From: Streptomyces sp. cg36 | Lineage (GTDB): Bacteria; Actinomycetota; Actinomycetes; Streptomycetales; Streptomycetaceae | Length of the DNA: 64,000 bases | Assembly (NCBI RefSeq): GCF_041080675.1 | Contig: NZ_CP163520.1 | Location: forward strand, 2,728,001 to 2,792,000 | Reading direction: 5' to 3' | Shown: positions 44,868 to 53,244 of the stretch, one piece after another | Position numbering within the stretch: position 1 is the first letter of the stretch | Layout: each line of letters begins with the position of its first letter | Made by a program: the position numbers and the translations under genes | Notes under the pieces: model-generated | Database searches by the model: none | Told to the model about the DNA's origin: nothing | What the model saw: the letters and a program-made list of their open reading frames with translations, nothing else

Positions 44868-45881
44868 ATGCGCCGCTACGGCAAGAACCCCGACGAGGAC
44901 GACATCCGGGTCCGCCCCAACCGCAAGGGCAACCGCCCGCGCACCAACATCCGCCCCAAGCACGAGGACGCCTCGGAGGGGATGGTCCTCACCGTCGACC
45001 GGGGCCGCCTCACCTGTCTCGTCGAGGACCGTACGGTCACCGCGATGAAGGCCCGTGAGCTGGGGCGCAAGGCCGCGGTGGTGGGCGACCGGGTCATGAT
45101 CGTCGGCGATCTGTCGGGCGCCAAGGACACGCTCGCGCGCATCGTGCGCATCTCGGAGCGCAGCTCGGTGCTGCGCCGCACGGCGGACGACGACGACCCG
45201 TTCGAGCGGGTCATCGTCGCCAACGCCGACCAGCTGGCCATCGTCACCGCGCTCGCCGACCCCGAGCCGCGCCCGCGCATGATCGACCGCTGTCTGGTCG
45301 CGGCGTACGACGCGGGGCTCTCGCCGCTGCTGGTGCTCACCAAGTCCGACCTCGCCCCGGCCGACGAACTCCTGGAGATGTACGGCGCGCTGGGCGTCCC
45401 GCACGTCGTCACCTCCCGCGAGGAGCTCTACAACGGCGACGCGGCCCAGCGGGTGCGCGAGCAGCTCGACGGCCGGGTCACCGCGTTCGTCGGCCACTCC
45501 GGCGTCGGCAAGACGACCCTGGTCAACGCGCTGGTGCCGGAGGACCGCCGCCGGGTCACCGGCCATGTGAACGCGGTGACCGGCCGCGGCCGGCACACCA
45601 CCACCTCCGCGCTGGCCCTGCCGCTGGCCAGCGAGAACGGCGGCTGGGTCATCGACACCCCGGGCGTGCGGTCGTTCGGCCTGCACCATGTGGAGCCGTC
45701 CCGGGTCATCCTCGCCTTCCCCGATCTGGTGCCCGGCACCGAGAACTGCCCGCGCGCGTGCAGCCACGACGAGGCGGAGTGCGCGCTGGACGCCTGGGTG
45801 GCCGAGGGCCACGCCGATCCGGCGCGGCTGTACTCGCTGCGGCGGCTGCTGGCCACCCGGGAGCGGCACGAGGGCGACTGA
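44868..45881 (+). CDS. rsgA: Ribosome small-subunit-dependent GTPase RsgA
   Basis: The protein has 337 residues. An N-terminal OB-fold (VLTVDRGRLTCLVEDRTVTA) is followed by a circularly permuted GTPase: G4 LVLTKSDLA, G1 FVGHSGVGKTTLVNAL, G3 IDTPGVRSFGL. The C-terminal zinc knuckle is CPRACSHDEAECALDAWV. It helps the last steps of 30S ribosome maturation. It follows aroA in the same operon. Confidence 0.95.
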   Translation: MRRYGKNPDEDDIRVRPNRKGNRPRTNIRPKHEDASEGMVLTVDRGRLTCLVEDRTVTAMKARELGRKAAVVGDRVMIVGDLSGAKDTLARIVRISERSSVLRRTADDDDPFERVIVANADQLAIVTALADPEPRPRMIDRCLVAAYDAGLSPLLVLTKSDLAPADELLEMYGALGVPHVVTSREELYNGDAAQRVREQLDGRVTAFVGHSGVGKTTLVNALVPEDRRRVTGHVNAVTGRGRHTTTSALALPLASENGGWVIDTPGVRSFGLHHVEPSRVILAFPDLVPGTENCPRACSHDEAECALDAWVAEGHADPARLYSLRRLLATRERHEGD

Positions 45882-46021
45882 CCGGATCCCCGGCCCGGCA
45901 CCGGGCCGAGCGTGCCCCGGGGGCGGCCGTCGGGGCCCCCGTGCATAATCGGGCTCAGTCGGGCCCCGGTTCGGCCCTGACGATGACGAGCAGTCACTAT
46001 CCGTTGTGGGAGGCCCTGGAC

Positions 46022-46345
46022 ATGGCGTGGCTGCTGGTGGTGGTCGCCGGGATCCTGGAGACCGGGTTCGCCGTCTGTCTCAAACTGTCGCACGGCTTCA
46101 CCCGCATCGGGCCGACCATCGCCTTCGCGGTCTTCGCCCTGGGCTCGTTCGGCCTGCTGACGCTGTCGCTGAAGAAGCTGGACGTGGGTCCGGCGTACGC
46201 GGTGTGGACGGGCATCGGGGCGGCGGGCACCGCGATCTACGGCATGGTCTTCCTGGACGACGTGGTCTCCACGCTGAAGCTGGTGTCGATCTCCCTGGTG
46301 ATCGTGGGCGTGATCGGCCTGCAGATCTCCGGCTCGGCGCACTGA
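46022..46345 (+). CDS. Small multidrug resistance (SMR) family transporter
   Basis: The protein has 107 residues and four membrane helices. The conserved proton/substrate Glu13 lies in VVAGILETGFAVCLKLS; WTGIGAAGTAIYGMVFL is the helix-3 dimer motif. The Lys/Gly pattern (LKLSHGFTRIGPTI) resembles the SugE/Gdx branch that exports guanidinium, but this cannot be settled here. No guanidine riboswitch is visible upstream. Confidence 0.88.
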   Translation: MAWLLVVVAGILETGFAVCLKLSHGFTRIGPTIAFAVFALGSFGLLTLSLKKLDVGPAYAVWTGIGAAGTAIYGMVFLDDVVSTLKLVSISLVIVGVIGLQISGSAH

Positions 46346-46412
46346 GTCCACGCGCACCCGCGGACCGCCCCGGCGGGTCCCGGCTCACGAGCACGGGCTC
46401 AGGGGCCCCGGC

Positions 46413-47066
46413 TCACGGGCCCGGGGACACCGGCCGCAGCGGGGTGCGGGCCAGCAGCGCGCGGACGTGGACGACGTGCCCGGTGCCGCCTGGCGTCCCG
46501 GGCGCGGCCGTCTCGGGTGCGGGAGCCGTCACGTACGACAGGGCGAGCCGCACCACGGTCTCGCAGGAGCGCGCCAGCTCCACGCTGTCCGCGCCCGGCA
46601 GTTCCTTCTCCAGCATCGCGAGCGAGCGGTCCCGTACGGTCGCCACCAGCTCGGCGGGGCCCGGAACTCCGGCGTCCGCGCGCCGCTGCGCCGGTACGGG
46701 CGAGTACGCGCCGGGCGGGCGCAGCGGGCGCGGGGCGGGCAGGCGCTCGCCCCAGCACCCGGTGAGCAGCGCGCGGACCAGTGCGCTGGCCCGGGCCGAG
46801 CGCACGGTCCACTCGGCGAGCGAGACCAGCCGCTCGGCCGGGCCGACCCGGTCGGCCAGGACCCGGTCGACCCCGCGCAGATAGAGGTCGGCCTCGCGCC
46901 GCACCAGCGCGCGGGCCAGCCCCTCCTTGCTGCCGAACTCGTTGTAGAGCGTCTGGCGCGAGACCCCGGCCGCCGAGGCCACGTCCACCATCCGCACGGC
47001 CGCCCAGGGCCGTGCGCCCAGGGCCGCGAGTGCGGCGTCGAGAAGTGCTTCGCGCGCGGTGGGCAT
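46413..47066 (-). CDS. TetR family regulator
   Basis: The protein has 217 residues. The helix-turn-helix is in residues 5-50 (TAREALLDAALAALGARPW, VASAAGVSRQTLYNEFGSKE). The C-terminal domain ends with a Pro/Gly-rich tail. ATG 47066 follows GGAGG. It is convergent with the SMR gene and divergent from hisN; the SMR gene is a possible but unproven target. Confidence 0.85.
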   Translation of the reverse strand: MPTAREALLDAALAALGARPWAAVRMVDVASAAGVSRQTLYNEFGSKEGLARALVRREADLYLRGVDRVLADRVGPAERLVSLAEWTVRSARASALVRALLTGCWGERLPAPRPLRPPGAYSPVPAQRRADAGVPGPAELVATVRDRSLAMLEKELPGADSVELARSCETVVRLALSYVTAPAPETAAPGTPGGTGHVVHVRALLARTPLRPVSPGP

Positions 47067-47267
47067 CGGGCCTCCCCGGGCCGATGGGCGCTCCCCTGCT
47101 CGTCGAGCTGGGGCAGGCTCGTCCCTCAGAGTTGACGCGTGCCCCGGCACTGTCAATAGCCGCGGCGGGCGGTCGGGGCGCACCCCGGAGGCGTCCGGGA
47201 AGCACCGGCGCCGTCCGCATTCCGGGCCGTGTGGTCGCGGCGGGAGCGGGTCGATACGGTGGTGGCC

Positions 47268-48068
47268 ATGCCCGACTACCACGATGACCTGCGACTGGCC
47301 CACGTCCTCGCGGACGCCGCCGACGCCGCCACGATGGACCGGTTCAAGGCGCTCGACCTGAAGGTGGAGACCAAGCCGGACATGACGCCGGTGAGCGAGG
47401 CCGACAAGGCCGCCGAGGAGCTGATCCGCGGCCATCTCCAGCGGGCCAGGCCGCGCGACGCGATCCTGGGCGAGGAGTACGGCCTGGAGGGCACGGGCCC
47501 GCGCCGCTGGGTGATCGACCCCATCGACGGCACCAAGAACTATGTGCGCGGGGTGCCGGTCTGGGCGACGCTGATCGCGCTGATGGAGGCGGGCGAGGGC
47601 GGCTACCGGCCGGTGGTCGGCGTGGTGTCGGCGCCCGCGCTCAACCGCCGCTGGTGGGCGGCCGAGGGGCTCGGCGCGTACACCGGCCGCAGCCTGTCGC
47701 AGGCGACGCGGCTGCGGGTCTCCAGCGTCTCCGAGCTCGCGGACGCCTCGTTCGCGTACTCCTCGCTGAGCGGCTGGGAGGAGCGCGGCAAGCTGGACGA
47801 CTTCCTGGATCTGACCCGGGAGTGCTGGCGCACGCGCGCGTACGGCGACTTCTGGCCGTACATGATGGTCGCCGAGGGGTCGGTGGACATCTGCGCCGAG
47901 CCCGAGCTGTCGCTGTGGGACATGGCGGCCAATGTGATCGTGGTCCAGGAGGCGGGCGGCGTCTTCACCGGTCTGGACGGCAAGGAGGGCCCGCACAGCG
48001 GCAACGCGGCGGCCTCCAACGGCCTGCTCCACGACGAGCTGCTGAACTACGTGGGCACGGCGGACTGA
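47268..48068 (+). CDS. hisN: Histidinol-phosphatase, inositol monophosphatase fold
   Basis: The protein has 266 residues. Metal-binding motifs are [25 protein letters not shown] and [19 protein letters not shown]. The sequence fits the actinobacterial HisN that performs the phosphatase step of histidine synthesis. Metal-dependent and cytoplasmic. ATG 47268 is the first residue of the aligned protein. Confidence 0.9.
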   Translation: MPDYHDDLRLAHVLADAADAATMDRFKALDLKVETKPDMTPVSEADKAAEELIRGHLQRARPRDAILGEEYGLEGTGPRRWVIDPIDGTKNYVRGVPVWATLIALMEAGEGGYRPVVGVVSAPALNRRWWAAEGLGAYTGRSLSQATRLRVSSVSELADASFAYSSLSGWEERGKLDDFLDLTRECWRTRAYGDFWPYMMVAEGSVDICAEPELSLWDMAANVIVVQEAGGVFTGLDGKEGPHSGNAAASNGLLHDELLNYVGTAD

Positions 48069-48084
48069 CCGGACCCCGCACGGC

Positions 48085-48126
48085 GCGCACGGCGCCCGGG
48101 CCCGCTCCGGGCCGGGGCGCGTGCGC
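48085..48126 (+). terminator. Hairpin after hisN
   Basis: A long GC stem with GCGCAC at the left foot and GTGCGC at the right, with a few mismatches, begins 17 bp after hisN. Probable terminator. Confidence 0.55.
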
Positions 48127-48314
48127 CGCTGGGGCCCCCGGGGGGCGTGGGTCGTACTTTTACGCGCCCCTCAACTGACCTCTACCACCCTCTTGTTGAC
48201 GCGCCCGCCGTGATGTCACTCTAAGAGTCCCCCCACTTGTGAACTTGTGAATCCGTTCTCGTTCCCGTACTTCCGTACGGGCCACGGGGGTTCACCAAGG
48301 AGGTGGCTCCATCC

Positions 48315-48713
48315 ATGCTCGTCCGTGACGCCATGAGCACGGTGGTCCTCACCATCGGACCCGCCCACACCCTCCGCCAGGCGGCCCGGCTGATGGCCGA
48401 CCGCCGCGTCGGAGCGGCCGTCGTCCTCGACACCGACACCAGCGGGCTCGGCATCCTCACCGAGCGCGACATCCTCAACTCCCTCGGCCGGGGCCAGGAC
48501 CCGGACCGGGAGACCGCGAGCAGGCACACCACCACCGACGTCGTCTTCGCGGCGCCGGGCTGGACCCTGGCCGAGGCCGCCGACGCGATGTCGCACGGCG
48601 GCTTCCGGCACCTGATCGTCCTGGACGGCGACGGCCCGGTCGGGGTGGTCTCGGTGCGGGACATCATCCGCTGCTGGGCCCCCGCGCGCCGGCAGAGCGA
48701 ACTGGTCGGCTGA
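48315..48713 (+). CDS. Two-CBS-domain protein
   Basis: The protein has 132 residues. Two CBS motifs: MLVRDAMSTVVLTIGPAHTL through GLGILTERDILNSLG, and TTDVVFAAPGWTLAEAADAM through GVVSVRDIIRC. CBS pairs sense adenine nucleotides. ATG 48315 is preceded by AAGGAGG. A short hairpin (CCCGTAC/GTACGGG, 48264-48281) lies in the leader. The partner protein is unknown. Confidence 0.88.
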   Translation: MLVRDAMSTVVLTIGPAHTLRQAARLMADRRVGAAVVLDTDTSGLGILTERDILNSLGRGQDPDRETASRHTTTDVVFAAPGWTLAEAADAMSHGGFRHLIVLDGDGPVGVVSVRDIIRCWAPARRQSELVG

Positions 48714-48798
48714 CCGGGCCGGGCGCGGGCGCGCGGAGGGCCGACCCCCCGCTGGGGAACCGGCCCTCCGACTGCCTACGACAAGCGGTCCAGTGCTG

Positions 48799-50250
48799 TC
48801 AGCCGCGCAGGGCCTGGACCGCGGCCTCCAGCCGCTTGCCGAAGTCGGCGTCCGCCTTGCGGAAGTTCTCGATCGCGCGCTCGGCGATGTCGTCGCGCGA
48901 GACCTTCGCGATGAAGCCGGACAGGTTCTCGATCAGCCGGCTCTTCTCGTCCTCCGAGTAGAGCCGGTAGAGGTTGCCCGCCTGGACGAAGTCGTCGTCC
49001 TCGGCGTGCAGCGGGGTCGGGTGGTTGCCCGTCGCGTCCGCGACCGGCACCGGCTGCCACAGCGGACGGCCGGTCTGCTGCGGGCCGCCGAAGCTGTTCG
49101 GCTCGTAGTTCTTCGCGCCCTTGTGGCGGCCGTCGTACAGGAAGCCGTCGCGGGAGTTGGTGCGCGCCTCGGTGGCGTGCGGGCGGTTCACCGGCAGGTG
49201 GTCGGCGTTGATGCCGACGCGGTAGCGGTGGGCGTCGCCGTACGCGAAGAGACGGCCCTGGAGCATCTTGTCCGGGGACGGGCCGATGCCGGGCACGAAG
49301 TGCGCCGGGCTGAAGACCGACTGCTCGACCTCGGCGAAGATGTTCTCCGGGTTGCGGTTGAGCTCCAGCTTGCCGATCTCGATCGGCGGGTAGTCCTCGT
49401 GCGGCCACACCTTGGTGAGGTCGAACGGGTTGAAGCGGTAGCCCGCCGCGTCGGCCGCCGGCATGATCTGGACCTGCACGGTCCAGCTCGGGAACTCGCC
49501 GCGCTCGATGGCCTCGCGCAGATCGCGCTGGTGGCTGTCCGGGTCCTCGCCGGCGAGCCTGTTGGCGTCGGCCTGGGTGAGGTTCTTGATGCCCTGGTCG
49601 GTCTTGAAGTGGTACTTGACCCAGAAGACCTCGCCGGCCTCGTTGTTCCACTGGTACGTGTGCGAGCCGTACCCGTTCATGTGGCGCAGCGTGGCCGGAA
49701 TGCCGCGGTCGCCGAAGAGCCAGGTGACCTGGTGCGTCGACTCGGGGCTCAGCCCCCAGAAGTCCCAGACGTTGTCGGCCTCCTGGGAGCCCGTGTACGG
49801 GTCGCGCTTCTGGGTGTGGATGAAGTCGGGGAACTTGATGGCGTCCCGGATGAAGAAGACGGGCGTGTTGTTGCCGACCAGGTCGTAGTTGCCCTCCTCC
49901 GTGTAGAACTTCAGCGCGAAGCCGCGCGGGTCGCGCACGGCGTCGGCCGAGCCGAGGTTTCCGGCCACGGTGGAGAAGCGCAGGAACGTCTCGGTCTGCT
50001 TGCCGACCTCGGAGAGGAAGTTCGCGCGCGTCCACTGCGTCACGTCGCGGGTCACCGTGAACGTGCCGTACGCGCCGGCGCCGCGCGCGTGGACGATGCG
50101 CTCCGGGATGCGCTCGCGGTTGAAGTGCGCGAGCTTCTCCAGGAGCGACTGGTCCTGGAGGAGCACCGGACCGCCGACGCCCGCGGTCTCGCTGTTCTGG
50201 TTGTCGGCCACCGGCGCGCCGGCCTCCGTGGTGAGCGGTCCCTGCGTCAC
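48799..50250 (-). CDS. Monofunctional haem catalase
   Basis: The protein has 483 residues and decomposes hydrogen peroxide. The active-site His is in [14 protein letters not shown] (His54), Asn in [14 protein letters not shown] and haem-ligand Tyr in [15 protein letters not shown]. The clade is the small-subunit type close to Streptomyces CatA/KatA. GTG 50250 is preceded by AGGAGG; ATG 50268 is an alternative. It is divergent from the Fur-family gene. Confidence 0.94.
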   Translation of the reverse strand: MTQGPLTTEAGAPVADNQNSETAGVGGPVLLQDQSLLEKLAHFNRERIPERIVHARGAGAYGTFTVTRDVTQWTRANFLSEVGKQTETFLRFSTVAGNLGSADAVRDPRGFALKFYTEEGNYDLVGNNTPVFFIRDAIKFPDFIHTQKRDPYTGSQEADNVWDFWGLSPESTHQVTWLFGDRGIPATLRHMNGYGSHTYQWNNEAGEVFWVKYHFKTDQGIKNLTQADANRLAGEDPDSHQRDLREAIERGEFPSWTVQVQIMPAADAAGYRFNPFDLTKVWPHEDYPPIEIGKLELNRNPENIFAEVEQSVFSPAHFVPGIGPSPDKMLQGRLFAYGDAHRYRVGINADHLPVNRPHATEARTNSRDGFLYDGRHKGAKNYEPNSFGGPQQTGRPLWQPVPVADATGNHPTPLHAEDDDFVQAGNLYRLYSEDEKSRLIENLSGFIAKVSRDDIAERAIENFRKADADFGKRLEAAVQALRG

Positions 50251-50311
50251 GTGCGCCTCCTGCGTCATTTCCTGCGAGTCCTGTCCCTTGGCGTTTGCCG
50301 TTCTCGATCCT

Positions 50312-50329
50312 ACAATGGACATTGTCCAA
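50312..50329. promoter_or_regulatory. CatR-like operator between catalase and regulator
   Basis: Overlapping palindromes ACAATG-GA-CATTGT (50312-50325) and TGGACA-T-TGTCCA (50317-50329) lie in an AT-rich pocket about 62 bp before the catalase start. Likely binding site for the divergent Fur-like protein. Confidence 0.65.
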
Positions 50330-50395
50330 GTCAAGCAGACATCCAAAGTCACACCTGTTCGGGATTCGACTCCCCCGGCTGTTAGGCTGGCCCTT

Positions 50396-50812
50396 ATGAG
50401 TGACCTGCTGGAACGACTTCGCGGACGCGGATGGCGCATGACCGCACAGCGGCGTGTCGTGGCCGAGGTGCTCGACGGCGACCACATGCATCTGACGGCC
50501 GACGAGGTCCACGCGCGCGCGGTGGCGAAGCTGCCCGAGATCTCGCGCGCGACCGTCTACAACACGCTGGGCGAGATGGTGACGCTCGGCGAGGTCATCG
50601 AGGTCTCCACGGACCGCCGCGCCAAGCGGTACGACCCGAACGCACACCAGCCCCACCAGCACCTGGTCTGCGCCCTGTGCGGCGCGATCCGCGATGTGCA
50701 CCCCACGGGCAACCCGCTGGCGGACCTCCCCCCGGCGGAGCGGTTCGGCTTCGCCGTCTCGGACGTCGAGGTCACCTACCGCGGCATCTGCCCGGACTGC
50801 GCGAAGGCGTAG
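50396..50812 (+). CDS. catR: Fur/PerR family peroxide regulator, CatR-like
   Basis: The protein has 138 residues. The winged helix includes [25 protein letters not shown] and [19 protein letters not shown]. The dimerisation domain has [17 protein letters not shown] and a terminal CPDC, providing the structural zinc site. In Streptomyces, CatR represses catalase and is inactivated by peroxide. Adjacent catalase and a shared palindrome support the role. Confidence 0.87.
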   Translation: MSDLLERLRGRGWRMTAQRRVVAEVLDGDHMHLTADEVHARAVAKLPEISRATVYNTLGEMVTLGEVIEVSTDRRAKRYDPNAHQPHQHLVCALCGAIRDVHPTGNPLADLPPAERFGFAVSDVEVTYRGICPDCAKA

Positions 50813-50833
50813 CCGCGGCCGTACGCGTACGCA

Positions 50834-50879
50834 TACGGGAAGAGGGCCCGTCCCCCAGGGGGCGGGCCCTCTTCCCGTA
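50834..50879 (+). terminator. Terminator after catR
   Basis: A long, nearly perfect stem: TACGGGAAGAGGGCCCG on the left and CGGGCCCTCTTCCCGTA on the right, with a C/G-rich loop. Confidence 0.82.
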
Positions 50880-50941
50880 CGCCGTGGCCGCGTCCGTGAA
50901 CGGTGTCCGGAACCGATGTCCGAGAACGGTGCCGGGAAACG

Positions 50942-50978
50942 ACTCAGGGTCCGGATCCAATGGATCCGGGCCCTGAGT
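50942..50978 (-). terminator. Terminator of first tRNA gene
   Basis: A stem formed by ACTCAGGGTCCGGATCCA and TGGATCCGGGCCCTGAGT, seven bases after the 3' end of the tRNA gene. Confidence 0.75.
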
Positions 50979-50984
50979 ACTTGG

Positions 50985-51058
50985 TAGCGGGGACAGGATT
51001 TGAACCTGCGACCTCTGGGTTATGAGCCCAGCGAGCTACCGAGCTGCTCCACCCCGCG
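50985..51058 (-). tRNA. Initiator tRNA-fMet (CAT)
   Basis: A complete cloverleaf of 74 nt. Anticodon loop CTCATAA sits between GGG/CCC base pairs of the anticodon stem, a hallmark of initiator tRNA. Acceptor CGCGGGG pairs with CCCCGC and leaves position 1 unpaired, another initiator feature. D-loop AGCTCGGTAGCT and T-loop GGTTCAAATCC are normal. CCA is not encoded. Confidence 0.95.
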
Positions 51059-51131
51059 TCGGTGAACACAACATTACGTCACCGTGCAGGGCAGCGCAAA
51101 CCCGATCGGCGCACCCCCGCTTGCGCGGCGC

Positions 51132-52943
51132 CTACGCCGTGAGCTCCTGGTGCAGGGCCTCCCGCAGCCGGGCCGCGCGCTCGGCCACCTCGGCCGGCCC
51201 CAGCTCGACCGCCCGCGCGCACCACCGCTGGCCCTCCGCCAGCTCCCCGCACCGCGCGGCGAGCAGCGCGAGCCGCAGCGCCGCCCGCCCGTGCCCGGCG
51301 TTGGCCGCCCGGGTCCACCACAGCGCGGCCTCGCGCTCCTTGCCCTCGCGGGCGAGCAGCAGCCCGAGGTTGAAGGCGCCGTTGCGGCTGCCCGCCTCGG
51401 CGGCCTCCCGGTACCAGCGCGCGGCGCCGTCCTGGTCGCCCCGGGCCGCCGCGAGCATGCCGACGCGGACCTGGGCGCGCCGGTGGCCCTGCCCGGCGGC
51501 CCGCTCGTACCACTCCTCGCACTCCGTCTTCTCGGCCACCGGCTCGCCGAGCACCGGGGCGCCCGGCGGCGGCTGGCGCGCGTCCAGCACGGTGGCCAGC
51601 CGGAACGCGGCCTCCGCGCTGCCGCCGCCCGCCGCGCACCGCAGGTGCCGCTCGGCGGCGGCCTCCTCGCCGTCGCGCAGCAGCGCCATGCCGACCTGGA
51701 GGGCCGCCTCGGTGTGCCCGGCCGCCGCCGCCCGCTCGTACCACTTCAGGGCCTCGACGTCGTCGTCGCGGCTGGCGAAGAGGATGCCCAGGTTGAACGC
51801 GGCGTCCACGCTGCCGGCCTCGGCGGCCTTGGAGAACCAGGGCTCGGCGCCGGTGGCGTCACCGGCCTGGAGCAGCAGCACGGCGAGCGCGTTGGCCGCC
51901 TCGCGGTGCCCCGCGTAGGCGGCGCGCCGGTACCACTGCTCGGCCTGCGCGGTCCGCTCCTGGGCGGCGCAGAGCAGCGCCAGGTTGTACGCGCCGTTGT
52001 CGTCGCCCGCGTCCATGGCGGCCCGGTACCAGCGCTCGGCGGTCTGCGGCTCGCCCCGGGCCGCGTGCAGCGCGCCCAGGGCGTTGGCCGCGTTGCCGTC
52101 GCCGTCCTGGGCGGCGCGCAGCCACCACACGGCCGCGCTCTCCTCGTCGCCCGCGTCCTTGAGCAGGAAGCCCAGCGCGCAGGCCGCCTTCGCCTCGCCG
52201 TCCTTGGCCGAGGTGAGGTACCAGCGCCCGGCCTCCCTGAGCTCGCCGCGCTTCTCCAGGATCGCGCCGAGGTGCAGCGCGGCCCGCCGGTGGCCGCGCG
52301 CGGCGGCCTGGCGGTACCACTGCTCGGCCTCGGCGGCCCGGGCCCTGGCCTCGTCGTCCGGCTCGGGCTCGACAGCGATGTCGGCCTCGCCGCCGTCGCG
52401 CTCGGCCCGCTGGTCGATGAGGCGCGCCAGCCGGTACGCGGCCTCGCGGTGGCCCTGCTCGGCGGCGGCGCGCAGCCACCGCTCGGCGCCCACGTCGCTG
52501 CGGTGTTCCAGCAGGTCGGCGAGGGCGTACGCGCCCAGCGCGTGGCCCTGCTCGGCGGACTGGCGCAGCCAGTACTCGGCGGCCGGCTCGTCGCCGCGCT
52601 CGCGGTAGTGCCGGCCCAGCGCGTGCGCCGCGGCGGCGGAGCCGGCGACGGCGGCGATGCGCCACCATCCGGCCGCCTCGTCCGGGTAGCCGCGCTGGTG
52701 CAGCAGCACGCCCAGGTTGTTGGCCGCGGCGCGGTCGCCCTCGGCGGTGGCCCCCCGCAGATAGGGCTCGGCGCTGTCGAGGTCGCCGCGGCGCAGCAGC
52801 ATGGATCCGAGAACGCTCATGGACGCGGCGTCGCCGCTGTCGGCAGCACGCCGGTGCCGTGCCTCGGTCTCGGCATCGGCGGCGTCATCGGAGCGCATCC
52901 GCGCAAACCGCCCTGTCTCCAACAGAGTTGCCCTGTCCCCCAT
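51132..52943 (-). CDS. Sel1/TPR-repeat protein
   Basis: The protein has 603 residues built of about 14 Sel1-like repeats of 34-36 residues, such as AEPYLRGATAEGDRAAANNLG, AEYWLRQSAEQGHALGAYAL, AEQWYRRAAYAGHREAANAL and ALKWYERAAAAGHTEAALQV. Such solenoids act as protein-protein scaffolds. No signal peptide or enzyme motif. A short acidic insertion (EADIAVEPEPDDEA) breaks the array near residue 190. ATG 52943 is chosen; 52952 is also possible. The gene lies between two almost identical initiator tRNA genes. Confidence 0.88.
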   Translation of the reverse strand: MGDRATLLETGRFARMRSDDAADAETEARHRRAADSGDAASMSVLGSMLLRRGDLDSAEPYLRGATAEGDRAAANNLGVLLHQRGYPDEAAGWWRIAAVAGSAAAAHALGRHYRERGDEPAAEYWLRQSAEQGHALGAYALADLLEHRSDVGAERWLRAAAEQGHREAAYRLARLIDQRAERDGGEADIAVEPEPDDEARARAAEAEQWYRQAAARGHRRAALHLGAILEKRGELREAGRWYLTSAKDGEAKAACALGFLLKDAGDEESAAVWWLRAAQDGDGNAANALGALHAARGEPQTAERWYRAAMDAGDDNGAYNLALLCAAQERTAQAEQWYRRAAYAGHREAANALAVLLLQAGDATGAEPWFSKAAEAGSVDAAFNLGILFASRDDDVEALKWYERAAAAGHTEAALQVGMALLRDGEEAAAERHLRCAAGGGSAEAAFRLATVLDARQPPPGAPVLGEPVAEKTECEEWYERAAGQGHRRAQVRVGMLAAARGDQDGAARWYREAAEAGSRNGAFNLGLLLAREGKEREAALWWTRAANAGHGRAALRLALLAARCGELAEGQRWCARAVELGPAEVAERAARLREALHQELTA

Positions 52944-53082
52944 AAATACCATCGTCGCACCACCCGCAACCCGCGTACACCTGGTATACCGCAGCCAGTG
53001 AGGTCACTTCAGCGTTTTGTCGACATGCCCACAGAGAGATAAGCCAAACGCAGCAGGGGCACATCGGGACAACGCAAATCGA

Positions 53083-53116
53083 CGAGGGCCCGGATCCTGA
53101 TGGATCCGGGCCCTCG
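53083..53116 (-). terminator. Terminator of second tRNA gene
   Basis: Stem CGAGGGCCCGGATCC and its complement around TGAT, a few bases from the 3' end of the tRNA gene. It is similar in sequence to the terminator of the first tRNA gene. Confidence 0.8.
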
Positions 53117-53124
53117 TTCGTCAG

Positions 53125-53198
53125 TAGCGGGGACAGGATTTGAACCTGCGACCTCTGGGTTATGAGCCCAGCGAGCTACCGAGCTGCTCCACCCCGCG
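53125..53198 (-). tRNA. Initiator tRNA-fMet (CAT), second copy
   Basis: Same 74-nt sequence as the copy at 50985 as far as I can compare, with the CTCATAA loop, three G-C pairs in the anticodon stem and mismatched position 1. About 2.1 kb separates the two copies, same strand. Confidence 0.95.
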
Positions 53199-53244
53199 TC
53201 GGTGAATACAACGTATCACGACACGGGACGGAGCTCTGACCGGC

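Noticed and set aside
45890..46021. Guanidine riboswitch before the SMR transporter
   Set aside because: None of the conserved motifs of guanidine riboswitch classes could be recognised; only GC hairpins are present.
50985..51058. tRNA-fMet as an integration site of a mobile element
   Set aside because: No integrase, excisionase or partial tRNA copy lies between or beside the two full tRNA genes.
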